Assembly (NCBI GenBank): GCA_000611775.1
Contig: KK106983.1
Location: forward strand, 3,809,072 to 3,873,071
Direction of reading: 5' to 3'
From: Umbilicaria muhlenbergii
Taxonomy: Eukaryota; Ascomycota; Lecanoromycetes; Umbilicariales; Umbilicariaceae
Length of the DNA: 64,000 nt
Below the pieces are notes generated by a model. It saw nothing but the letters and a program-made list of their open reading frames with translations. It made no database searches and was not told the origin of the DNA. A program made the translations under genes and the position numbers. Positions 33,937 through 43,872 of this stretch are shown piece after piece (positions within the stretch are counted from its first letter, which is position 1; each line of letters opens with the position of its first letter).

Positions 33937-36541
33937 CTATATGCCAGTCTGTAGAGCGTCCAAGACCAAACGTTCAATACTCCAAAGCTCCTCGCGTTTC
34001 GAGGTTTGACTAGCCATGAGATATAGCACATTCCCCAACACTCTAGAATGGATACTAGTCTCTGGATTTCCCTTCCGTAGCTTGTGTTGCAGTTCACTTG
34101 TAGCTGTGGAGGAATATCCTAAATAGCCGGTGCCACATGAGTACACGCTGAGCATAGTAAGGGTAGACACGGAATCTAGGAATCTCTTACTCACCAGCAT
34201 TAGTGTCATCGCGCAGGGTAATGGCAAGCACAGAGCCCAAAGCTATGACACCCTTGACTTTCTCATGATGGGACAGCTCGGTCACAAAGGCCTTTGACCA
34301 GTTGCTCCAAATATTGCTCTCATTCGTTTCGGAGCCGACATTTCCCGGATGCTCTGAACCGTGAGCTGGCGTCTCGGCCCAGTCCCGCTTATACTCATCC
34401 CAAACCCCATTTTTCTCCATATCCAACATCATACCCACGGCAGTCCTGGCGACATTACACCCAACAGCGTGCGCAGTATAGCTGTGCCCATGTAGTAGCG
34501 CATCACTTTTCTCCGCGCCAAGGAAAGCGTGGAAGATACTCTCGCTCGCTAAAGTTATGCAGAGAGGGACGAGGCCACCGGTGAGGAGTTTAGCGTGGAC
34601 GGAAATGTCAGGGTGAACTCCAAGGAAAGAAGCGGAACTGAAGCGGCCGAGGCGATACAAGCCGGTGAATACTTCATCAAAGATTACTGGTAAGCCAGTC
34701 CAGTCTTCTGAAGAAATTGCGAGGGTGCTATTTTGTTGGCTTGCTGGAGAAGAGTCGGCAAAGAATTGTGGATTCTCGCGCACGACCTGAACGAGAGAGC
34801 GTTGGAAGAGAGGATCGCTGCTCCAAGTCAGAAGGATGTTCACTCGTAAAAGGAGGCCCTTGACAGATCTTACGCAAGGATCATTCCGCCCGCCCCTAGG
34901 ATCACCGGCTCAAACATAAGTGCCCCAAACCTTCTTCCTTCCTCACGCACAAGCTTTTCAAGGCTAGCGGAGATGTACTTCTTATACTTAAGCGCAGAGA
35001 TAGAATTGTCTCTGGTCTCGACGTCAAAAACCTCATCCAGCGTCGAGAATGTTGTGCTCGTCCCAAGCACATCTTCCATTTCCGGAGGCGACTGCACGAC
35101 CCACTGGCCCTTAACCATCATGACCTTTGGAAAGTCAAACCAATGCCCCCGTCCACGATACCACTCGACCTTCTCATTGAATGTCGAAGGCTCCGAACAG
35201 TCCATGGCGCCAATGGTGTCACCATGATAACTGCCCTTGAGTCCTAGAATGCCAAGGTCTTTCCTACCGACATCCCAGCCATACCGAACACACGTTGCCC
35301 GAAGCGCCATTTTCAGAGCGACTTCCATTCCGGTACTACCATTATCAGAAAAGAATACTCTCTCCAAGCGCGGATTGGCGAAATATTTGAGCAGAAGCTC
35401 AGCTAGTGAGATGGCAGGCTCGTGGATTCCTCCAGCAAACATGACATGGCCGTAGCGACCAGCTGCATAGGCGGCTGAAAGAGATAATGTCGGGTCGCCA
35501 TGGCCGATGCCCTGAGTCCACCAGGATGCCGAGCCGTCAAACGTGGGTTGAATAAGAGATGAGGTGTTGGTGGTCTCTGAATCTATAGGCTTATAGATCT
35601 GAAAGTCGTCTTTGTATGCTGAATCGATTGTCATTATGTTTGCGGACGACAGGTCTTGGTGCTGCGTGAATGGGTACCAGATTCTGTCATGGGCCCTCTC
35701 GGCCATGCTTTGGAGATCCTCGATCCTGGCCTGATGCCTCACCACAGACGATGAAACGGCCTCCCGTACCACGTCAGTATTGCACGCAGCCTCGTAATAC
35801 TCATCCATTGCCTGTTGGTCTGCATATATAGCACCTTGCCGTGGGGGGGGTGGAGGTAATGCAACGGTTGGTATGCCATGCTTTGCGAAGAACCCACTTA
35901 GATACTCGTGGTTTTGGTACTGAGAACTTTCGAATAGCAAGACGGAATCTATGTCATAGCCACGGATCCGGAGAGACTCGAAAGCAGATATGGACGACGA
36001 GATGCCACCCAATCGGTGATCAGCAATAAGTATCACAGGTAATCGCAAAGGTCGGTACAGATCTGCCTGAGAAGTACCAGAGGGGGTGGGAGAATGGACA
36101 CCGCCTGCAGTCTCCAGAAGCACGGTACCCCGCCGCCCGTCTCGAGCATAGTCGGACATCTGAGTACAGATGGCTTGGACTATAGCAGAGTCTGATGGTG
36201 GCTGCGTACGAGTAAGAAATAGGAAAAGATTCAAGTAACGGCAAAGCAAGCGGACGTACCGACATGGACCGCGCAGCGATATGAGGGCTTACAGCATCAT
36301 CGAATTGGAACAAGCACTTGGTCAAGACGCCTTTGGCAAAATGAGAAATGTGCAAGTCATCGGCCTCACTCTGAGGCCCGGTGGACACGGGCTTGATATA
36401 GCAGACATTCTCCTTTGCAGATTGCTTCCTCAATGCTCTGCAAAGGATTGTGGAGGCAATGGTCTTGCCGACGTCGGTATTGGCGCCGTAGACCTGGTAG
36501 GCACGTAGTGACCGCCAAAGCGCGGCGCCGACTGAGGGCAT
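33937..36541 (-). CDS. bioDA: Bifunctional dethiobiotin synthetase / DAPA aminotransferase (799 aa)
   Basis: Four exons on the minus strand: 36541-36260, 36201-34874, 34817-34195 and 34103-33937. Introns are 58, 56 and 91 nt, all in phase. The N-terminal BioD part has the P-loop GANTDVGKT and the LPVILIADHRLGGISSSI block; it closes the ureido ring of dethiobiotin with ATP and CO2. The C-terminal BioA part starts near WYPFTQHQDL and contains WWTQGIGHG, DEVFTGLYRLGR and the PLP-lysine segment HAKLLTGGLVP; it transaminates KAPA to DAPA. The fusion and order match fungal biA/BIO3-BIO1 proteins, and the length fits. The short basic N-terminus (LWRSLRAYQ) is compatible with mitochondrial import, where the plant and fungal enzymes act. 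Divergent from bioF. Confidence 0.93.
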
Positions 36542-37054
36542 ATTGCCCGATGGTGGAATGCAAGAGCCAGCTATCACCCCTGATCCCAATTGACCGTCCC
36601 CCGGTCCTTCTTACCTGTACACCAGAGTACTCAAAGTATTCATCCCTCTAGAAACCTCATCACAAAAATCCCTGATATCCAAACGAACAAGCTCTCCGTA
36701 TCAATACATCGAGAGAACCGTGGCAAGGAGAAATTTGGTTCGTGACCGCGGGCGCTAGTGGTATGCTAAAGTGACACGGGAGTTTCCCGGTACCTTGTTT
36801 TAAGGCCGAGGCCCGAGGGCCTACCCCTGGCGTCAGGCCGGTTTCGAGATCGTACCTGAGATTTCAGACTAAGGTACTCTGTATCTTCTCGTGTAATGTA
36901 ACGTGATACGAGATAGCTTGCCCTAGACAAAACTCGTTACAACTGAAATTGCTCCGAAGGCAAGCAGTACTGCTTCTCCACTATATCTATGGAGTTGATG
37001 TAGAAATCAAGTCAAGACAAGCGTATCGTAGGATTTGCACTAGCTACAAGTTTC

Positions 37055-37111
37055 GGGTAACGTAACCCACGGGGCAACGCCGCACTATAGGCAACGCCGC
37101 ACCCCCCCCCC
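37055..37111. repeat. Left arm of inverted repeat flanking the gap
   Basis: The sequence around CACGGGGCAACGCCGCACTA plus a C run is the reverse complement of 37442-37502, apart from two mismatches near the outer end. The 12-mer GCAACGCCGCAC occurs twice within the arm. Confidence 0.85.
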
Positions 37112-37441
37112 NNNNNNNNNNNNNNNNNNNNNNNNNNNNNNNNNNNNNNNNNNNNNNNNNNNNNNNNNNNNNNNNNNNNNNNNNNNNNNNNNNNNNNNNN
37201 NNNNNNNNNNNNNNNNNNNNNNNNNNNNNNNNNNNNNNNNNNNNNNNNNNNNNNNNNNNNNNNNNNNNNNNNNNNNNNNNNNNNNNNNNNNNNNNNNNNN
37301 NNNNNNNNNNNNNNNNNNNNNNNNNNNNNNNNNNNNNNNNNNNNNNNNNNNNNNNNNNNNNNNNNNNNNNNNNNNNNNNNNNNNNNNNNNNNNNNNNNNN
37401 NNNNNNNNNNNNNNNNNNNNNNNNNNNNNNNNNNNNNNNNN
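37112..37441. other. Assembly gap (330 N)
   Basis: An unsequenced stretch framed by poly-C on the left and poly-G on the right; the true length is unknown. Confidence 1.
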
Positions 37442-37502
37442 GGGGGGGGGGGGGGGGTGCGGCGTTGCCTATAGTGCGGCGTTGCCCCGTGGACTACGTT
37501 AC
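37442..37502. repeat. Right arm of inverted repeat flanking the gap
   Basis: A G run then TGCGGCGTTGCCTATAGTGC and onward, complementary to the left arm at 37055-37111. Confidence 0.85.
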
Positions 37503-37683
37503 CTAGCAACACCGATACCGGCACCCCACAACGCCCACGGAGTACCTCGACTTCTCTTAGTTCTCTACTCATTGAGATGCCGTAATAGAAAGGTATCAGT
37601 GGCTCTGACGAGCAATTCGTCGCAAAGAGTCTATTCCACCGCTTCTCCCCTTCCCCGACACTTTTACGGCTCTCCAGTCAAGC

Positions 37684-39204
37684 ATGGCGCCGAGACCCCC
37701 GAGTCCTCCAAACCCACCACCTCTACCCACTCCTACAACTCCCTCAACCCCACCAACACCCCTACTCAACACTCTGCACCGCACGCTCGACCATCGACAG
37801 GCCCGCTCCGCCCTCCGCAAACTAACCATCACCCCCCCCACCTCCATTGACTTCTCCTCCAACGACTTCCTTTCTCTCTCCACCTCCTCGACCCTGCGCT
37901 CCCGATTCCTCCACGAACTCCACACCCATTCGACCACGTTTCACCTCGGCAGCCGCGGCTCCCGCCTCCTAGACGGCAACTCGCTCTACGCCGAAGATCT
38001 CGAACGCAGCATCGCAGCCTTCCACAACGCGCCCACGGGCCTGCTCTTCAACTCAGGCTTCGACGCCAACGCGGGCTTCTTCGCCTGCATACCACAGTCC
38101 GGGGATGTGGTTATCTATGACGAATACATCCACGCGAGCGTGCACGAAGGGATGCGGTTGTCGAGGGCTGGGACTTGCGTAGCGTTCGCGCATAACTCGC
38201 TGGCTGACTTCGAGCGCGTGCTGCGAGGACAGGTCGAGGCGGACGAGCTAATACAGGATGGGAGACGGAACGTGTTTATAGCGGTGGAGAGTGTGTATAG
38301 TATGGATGGGGACGTGGCGCCGATACGGGGGATTGTGGAAGTGGTGGAGAGGATACTACCGAGGGGGAATGGGCATGTGGTTGTGGACGAGGCGCATTCG
38401 ACGGGGATTACGGGGCCAGGGGGTCGCGGGGTTGTATGTAGACTTGGGCTGGAGGGGAGGGTGTTTGCGAGATTACATACGTTTGGGAAAGCGCTGTCGA
38501 GCAGTGGAGGTTCGTTTTACCTCCTCTTCAGCACCACTCTCTACGTCGGCACCAAATGAGGACCAGTCCTAACAGCTTCCGTAAAGCCATTATTCTCTGC
38601 TCACCTATAACGAGAGAGTACCTAATCAACTACGCGCGTCCACTAATATACACGACCTTCATGTCCTTTCCCGCCCTCGCCGCGATTCGAGTCGCATACG
38701 ATTTCATGATGCAAGGAAACACAGAACCGGTTGCGTAATCCCCTCACCTTCCCCAACCACACAGATACCGCAACTTATGATCAAGCGAGTCTAACTAACA
38801 TTCCACCGTCCCAGCTCACCGCCCACCTCCACGCTCTAATAACGCACCTCCAGCTCCGCCTCCAAACGTTAGAACCACGAATCCCCAACTCAGCCTCACC
38901 GACCCCCCTTCTTCGTCTCCAATCACAAGCCCCGCAGTCCCCGATCTTTTCGTTGATAACGCCCCATCCCCGCAGCCTGGCCAAACACTGCCAAGACGGC
39001 GGTTTCATGGTCCGGCCCGTCGTCCCGCCTACAGTGCCGGCAGGCAGCGAGAGAGTACGGGTGTGCTTGCATGCGGGGAATACGGAGGAGGATGTAGATA
39101 GGTTAGTCGCCCGAATTGGGGAGTGGTTGGACATGGCGGGAGCAGTGGGGCATGTCAAGGACGGGGAGGGGATGATTGAAAAGCGGAGAGAGTCGCGGTT
39201 ATGA
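37684..39204 (+). CDS. bioF: KAPA synthase (8-amino-7-oxononanoate synthase), peroxisome-tagged, 452 aa
   Basis: Three exons: 37684-38509, 38587-38729 and 38815-39204. The introns (77 and 85 nt) both have CTAAC-like branch sites and keep phase; the first uses an AAG acceptor. A PLP-dependent alpha-oxoamine synthase fold is clear: SRGSRLLDGN, VDEAHSTGITG and the Schiff-base lysine in LHTFGKALSSSG, then AIILCSPITREYLINYARPL after the first intron. The enzyme condenses pimeloyl-CoA with alanine. The last three residues are SRL, a canonical PTS1. Fungal BioF is known to act in peroxisomes, where beta-oxidation supplies the pimeloyl chain. The proline-rich N-terminus has no import signal. Divergent from bioDA and convergent with bioB (117-bp gap). 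Confidence 0.93.
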
Positions 39205-39321
39205 GCAATGGAATAGCTGCGAGGTACAGGTGATGCTCATGGCAGAACTGGGCGTACTGATCACGCCGCCTGTATAGATATGATAGAGGCCCCATCTATG
39301 TATATAAAACCCCAACCCCTA

Positions 39322-40641
39322 TCAAAAAACCTCCAACTTCTCCGACTGGGTCCCCGCCTCGGCGAAAACCGGGAGCTCCGTCCCCCGTTCCGCCACCTCC
39401 GCCCCACGCTTAAAGCTGCGCATAGGCTTTAGCCCCCATTTCTCAAACATGACCTTATCCTCATCCCAGCCGTTACAATCCGTCGTCAACATCTTCTCGC
39501 CCGTGAAGATGGCGTTGGCGCCCGCCATGAAACACAAGACCTGCTGCTCTTCCGACAGCGTTGTTCTCCCCGCCGCGATACGGATGATTGTGCGTGGGAG
39601 GACGATTCTCGCCGTGGCAATGGTTCGCAGCGTCGAGTCGAAGGGTGAGGGGGCGTTGTCACCTAGAGGCGTGCCCTTGATAGGGACAAGAGTGTTGACG
39701 GGGAAGGACTCAGGATGGGCTGGTAAAGTAGCGACGGTATGGATGAGGCCGACGTGATCTTTTTGTTTCTCGCCGAGCCCAAGTATACCGCCCGTGCAGA
39801 CGTTGAGGCCGGCTTGACGGACGTTCTCAATGGTTTGCAGTCGTTCGTCGTAGGTCCTTGTCGTAATGACGGACGGGTAGAACTCCCTAGACGTATCGAC
39901 ATTGTGATTATACGCCGTCAAGCCTGCCTCCTTCAACTCCTTCGCTTGCTCCAGATCGATCATACCGAGCGTGACGCAGACCTCCATGCCCATTTCCCGC
40001 ACCCCATTCACCATCTCCTTGATGTTACGAAGGTTCGTCTTGCGGCCGCGCATGTCCCTCCAGGCAGCGCCCATGCAGAAGCGGGTGCTGCCGTTTTCTT
40101 TGGCGGTGCGGGCGGCGGCGAGGACGGAGTCGACGGTGACCATTTTGGTGGCTTTGAGGCCGGTGTTGTAGCGCGAGGACTGGGCGCAGTAGGAGCAGTC
40201 TTCGGAGCAGCCGCCGGTTTTGATGTTCATGAGGGTGCACATTTGGATGGACGAGGGGTCGTGGAAGCGGCGGTGGACGGTGCCCTAGATAAAGGATTGA
40301 GTGGTTAGCAATGTCAGTTGTAGTAGGGAGTCTTGTGAATCCAATGCCCTGGGACCAGGCTACAGCTGGTTCGAGGTACTCACTGCGGCATATGAGAGCT
40401 TCATCAGGGGGCTATTGTAGATGGTCTCGATTTCCTTCTTCGTCCAATCGTTGCGGGGTCCATTGGCACGGATTGCTTCTTGTAGGCCGAACGACTGCTG
40501 GGCTATGCTTTCGGGCGGTTGGGGAATAGGTCCATCGATAACGGTGCTGAAGGCCTTGCAGATGGTCGGCCGATGGCGCACTTGTCGTAGCAAAGACCAG
40601 GACCTGGTGGAAATCATTGGCGAAGGAAGTGAGGGCGGCAT
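39322..40641 (-). CDS. bioB: Biotin synthase, radical-SAM (406 aa)
   Basis: Two exons on the minus strand: 40641-40384 and 40284-39322, with a 99-nt intron (GTGAGT ... TAG) in phase. The radical-SAM cluster motif CSEDCSYCAQ (CxxxCxxC) is intact and is preceded by IQMCTLMNIKTGGC. Downstream YNHNVDTSREFYP and the conserved Arg-containing IIRIAAGRTTLSE strand complete the BioB core, including the ligands for the sacrificial Fe-S cluster. The N-terminus (SLLRQVRHRPTICKAFSTV) is Arg-rich without acidic residues, a good mitochondrial presequence. It converts dethiobiotin to biotin. Length is normal. Divergent from the thioesterase gene. Confidence 0.93.
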
Positions 40642-41219
40642 ATTCGCTGTCTAGCTGTGAGGGCCAATTGGTGGGACGTATGTAGCGGACAAGCAATTCA
40701 GAAGAAGACTACGGGCTATGACCAGGGAATCAAATGGCAGCGATAGCGACAGGAGGCCAATTGATAGGATTGACAATCGACAGTGGGCCGTAGACAGCTC
40801 GTGCTATTTACCGGCCAAAACAGAAGAGTATAGAGAGGGTGGGAGGGTGGAACAGTGTAACGTTGGAAGGGGGAGTGACTCTGCCTGCGCTCGGGAATCG
40901 GTGGGGCTGAGGGCAAAAGCAACAAGGGCGGTGGGATTCCCCGAGCGGAGCGGCGCCGCACTTTCCTCTTCCTCTTCCTCTTCCTCTTCCTCTTCCTCCT
41001 CCTCTTCCTCTTCCTCTTCCTCTTCCTCCTCCTCTTCCTCTTCCTCTTCCTCTTCCTCTTCCTCTTCCTCTTCCTCTTCCTCTTCCTCTTCCTCTTCCTC
41101 TCCCTCTCCCTTCAATCCCCACCATCTTCCTTAGGCTCGACCATGACCAGCCATCTACCCTGACCTGGCCTCCCAGGAGCTGAGAGGTCACAGATGAGCC
41201 TGGTGCAAAGACAGCTACG
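40642..41219. promoter_or_regulatory. Shared bioB/thioesterase promoter region
   Basis: 578 bp between divergent start codons, about a quarter of it a polypyrimidine microsatellite (own entry). No specific binding site could be assigned. Confidence 0.5.
40967..41110 (+). repeat. (TTCCTC)n polypyrimidine microsatellite
   Basis: About 24 hexamer units of TTCCTC with a few TCC-only variants, uninterrupted by purines. It is the source of spurious Ser- and Glu-homopolymer frames on both strands. Confidence 0.95.
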
Positions 41220-41774
41220 ATGGCGGATCCAGACCTGCACCACTTCCAATCCATCCCTTGGTGCGCCAAACTGCTGGCAGACCCCGAATTGACCGTCGCA
41301 CCTCTTCCTTCCCGCTCCGCCAAAACAAGCACCGAGGACTCCTTCTTCGCCGAAACCCTTCAAACAGACAACACTATCCGCGCATGTCTCTCTCTTCTCG
41401 GCAATCCCAATCCATCAAGTAACGACTCAAGTCCAAGGGTTCCAAAAGTCCACACGCTCTTCAGCCTCGGCAGCGGTATCAACGGCTACCCCAACATCGC
41501 CCATGGCGGATTTGTGGCGACACTGTTAGACCAGGCCATGGGGATCCTCATGGAAGAGAACATGTACACTGGCAGCGGCAAACAAGTTGTTACGGCCTAT
41601 ATGAATGTCAAATACCGGCAGCCGGTGCCGACGCCGGGGGTTGTGCTGCTGACGGCAGCTTATACACAGGTGATCTCGAGGAAATACTTCATGACTGCTA
41701 CGATGGAGAATGGGCAGGGGACGGTCTATGCCGAAGCAGAGGCGCTGTTCATTGAGATCAGGCCAAAGTTGTGA
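41220..41774 (+). CDS. Hot-dog fold thioesterase, PaaI/4HBT type (184 aa)
   Basis: Intronless frame with ATG 41220. The core motif NIAHGGFVATLLDQAMG matches the HGG...D active-site helix of 4HBT/PaaI-like acyl-CoA thioesterases, followed by YMNVKYRQPVPTPG and a final beta strand (VYAEAEALFIEI). Length and layout match single-domain fungal family members that hydrolyse acyl-CoA esters. The C-terminus is RPKL; PKL is a non-standard but permissible PTS1, so peroxisomal import is possible but unproved. The gene shares a promoter region with bioB and closes the biotin block. I infer a possible link to the pimeloyl-CoA pool, but a simple neighbour is equally possible. Confidence 0.85.
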   Translation: MADPDLHHFQSIPWCAKLLADPELTVAPLPSRSAKTSTEDSFFAETLQTDNTIRACLSLLGNPNPSSNDSSPRVPKVHTLFSLGSGINGYPNIAHGGFVATLLDQAMGILMEENMYTGSGKQVVTAYMNVKYRQPVPTPGVVLLTAAYTQVISRKYFMTATMENGQGTVYAEAEALFIEIRPKL

Positions 41775-42663
41775 GAGATGCTGAGATGGGAATGAGGGAG
41801 CGGGGACGGCAGAGGTTAGCCTGTGGTGTGGCCTTTGCTGTCCTAACGTGTATGAGGGGCCGCATCAGGTCCCGCTCTGTTGTGGGACAAATCTAACCTA
41901 TTCCACAAACACGCAGGTTATGCGTAGATAACGTACCGGTTCCATTCCGATCATCACCGGAGACATTACCGTTCCTTCGGTATCTCAGCTGGTACCAACA
42001 ACGCCTCTCGCTGACGGCTTCTAACCCTACCGCTTCATCGGCAGTACAGCAAGCAGCGACAAGTACCTCAGCAGCACTTCTTCCCCTACCTCTCCTTTCT
42101 GCGCCCAAGGTACAAGTCATAGATGTACTTAACGCGCGGCCTCAGTACAAAGAAACTGCAAGCAGCGTCACCTCTCACTTACGCTCCCTCTATCCTTTCA
42201 TCTCCATTCTCGTGCTAATTTGACGCGTATACGGAGTAAATGCCTATGTACATCGAATTACGTTGATATGATGATTGATATCTTGTGGCGGCATTGCATC
42301 TATGGAGCCGCACCAGTCGATCTTCTTTAAACAGTTTGTATGTTACACTGCGCACAAGCATCAGGGTAATCCGTCTTGCAGCCGCATTGCGTTTCGTACG
42401 ACCATATCTAGCTAGTAACCTCTGGTATTGTTGAAGTTGATGCTCTGCGGGGCAGGACCTCCGTCCTTCTCCACCACCATTATCCACTTGAATTGGCTAC
42501 AGACCCTCCATGATCACCCTCCCTTTCGGCCCTCTGCCGCTGGCATTGATAAGGCTTGCATGGCTGACGGTCTTTAAGAACGACAGGCGTGCACATCAGT
42601 TACAGACCTGAGGATTCTCCCAACTTTAACATTACACCACCGTCACAGCAGCCCCTCGACGCC
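41775..42663. other. Intergenic region, nothing recognised
   Basis: About 890 bp without coding similarity; it includes the promoter of the amidohydrolase. An open frame extends upstream of ATG 42664 to a GTG at 42589 but adds no conserved sequence. Confidence 0.4.
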
Positions 42664-43872
42664 ATGTCTCTCGCAGCACTCGCATCTTTCCAGGTCAGCC
42701 TGGCCAACACGGCCAACCAATGGCTCTGCATGCCCCAGGCTCAGATGCCCCAGGCCCAGATGCCCCAGGCCCAGATGCCCCAGGTCCAGATGCCCCAGGC
42801 AGAGGACCAGAAACACGTCATCTACAATGTCAACGTCTTCGATGGCCAACAGCTAGCCCCCTTCAACAGAGTCGTCATCTGCGGCGGCATGATCGTTCCC
42901 GACGAGGACACCGGTGACGCCACCACGGAAGATGGCAAGGGGGCGTGGCTTGTCCCCGGCTTCTTCGATGCCCATGCTCACGTGTACGGCCCCCCGGCTC
43001 TAGAAGCATTTCGAGACTACGGCGTCACGACTGCTCTTGACATGGGGACATTCCCCTACCAAAAAGCCATTGCCGATCTCCGACCCATGTCGAACCAAGG
43101 CTACCCTGCCGTCTACGGTTCCGGGGCAGCTGCGACCGAGGACGGAGGCTTCCTCAGCGGAATCCCCGGTTTCCCAAAGGAGTCTTTTGTGACCAGCCCG
43201 AAAGCGGCGGTGAACTTCGTGCAAGCCCGGAAGGCGGAGGGTGTTGATTACATCAAGATCTTCATCAACGAAACCTCCGAACCTGGCACCAACTTACAAA
43301 GGGTCATCGTCGGCTCCGCCAGTTCGGAGGGCCTCCTCGTCGTTTCCCACGCTACCTCAGACTTTGCTTACGGCGAGGCAGCGGACGCCCATGGCTTGTT
43401 CATCACGCACGCTCCACGGGAAATGACACTCACCCCCAGGAAGGTTAGCAAGATAGTCGCAAACAAGCAGGTCTCCATCCCGACGCTCATCAAGATGCAA
43501 AACCTACTGAAGATTGAACACCAACCCCAGAACTACACATTCTCCCGTGACAGCGTGACGGCCATGTACAACGCCAAGATCCCCATCCTCGTCGGCACGG
43601 ACTGCGACGACGGCAAACCATTCGTCGAATACCAGGGCAGTCTGCAGAAAGAGATGGAGCTTCTCGTCGACGCCAAGATGACGCCGATCGACGTTTTGAA
43701 GGGCGCCACCTCCTTGCCGGCGAAGTACTTCAACCTCCCTTACCGCGGCATGATTGCGCCCGGGATGCGGGCCGACATGGTTCTTCTCGACGGGAATCCG
43801 CTGACTAACATCTCCAAGACTGGGGAGATCTTGAAGGTGTGGATTGGAGGGAAGGAGAGTGTACCCTCTTGA
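42664..43872 (+). CDS. Amidohydrolase-superfamily metal hydrolase (402 aa)
   Basis: ATG 42664 starts MSLAALASFQ; no intron. After an N-terminal pentapeptide repeat (MPQAQ x5, residues about 23-47) comes the small beta domain, then GFFDAHAHVYG (HxH metal ligands near residues 103-105). A conserved lysine follows in DYIKIF, then histidines in VVSHAT and ITHAPRE, and the aspartate in VGTDCDDG. The C-terminal beta-sandwich carries the family signature GMIAPGMRADMVLLDGNPL. This matches imidazolonepropionase/aryldialkylphosphatase-like amidohydrolases acting on cyclic amides or esters; the substrate is not predictable. No signal peptide, so probably cytosolic. Confidence 0.88.
   Translation: MSLAALASFQVSLANTANQWLCMPQAQMPQAQMPQAQMPQVQMPQAEDQKHVIYNVNVFDGQQLAPFNRVVICGGMIVPDEDTGDATTEDGKGAWLVPGFFDAHAHVYGPPALEAFRDYGVTTALDMGTFPYQKAIADLRPMSNQGYPAVYGSGAAATEDGGFLSGIPGFPKESFVTSPKAAVNFVQARKAEGVDYIKIFINETSEPGTNLQRVIVGSASSEGLLVVSHATSDFAYGEAADAHGLFITHAPREMTLTPRKVSKIVANKQVSIPTLIKMQNLLKIEHQPQNYTFSRDSVTAMYNAKIPILVGTDCDDGKPFVEYQGSLQKEMELLVDAKMTPIDVLKGATSLPAKYFNLPYRGMIAPGMRADMVLLDGNPLTNISKTGEILKVWIGGKESVPS
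42730..42804 (+). repeat. In-frame 15-bp minisatellite (MPQAQ x5)
   Basis: Five ATGCCCCAGG(C/T)(C/T)CAG-type units within the amidohydrolase N-terminus, with only third-position and single substitutions between units. Confidence 0.95.

Larger units (their letters stand above)
36542..37683. promoter_or_regulatory. Shared bioDA/bioF promoter region with unresolved insert
   Basis: 1.14 kb between the divergent bioDA and bioF starts. Both genes should be driven from here. It contains the N gap and its flanking inverted repeats (separate entries). Confidence 0.5.

Noticed and set aside
37012-37572. 186-codon frame across the N gap
   Set aside because: It exists only because N was treated as open sequence.
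40804-41115. Poly-Glu / poly-Ser / Gly-Arg frames
   Set aside because: All are translations of the TTCCTC microsatellite.
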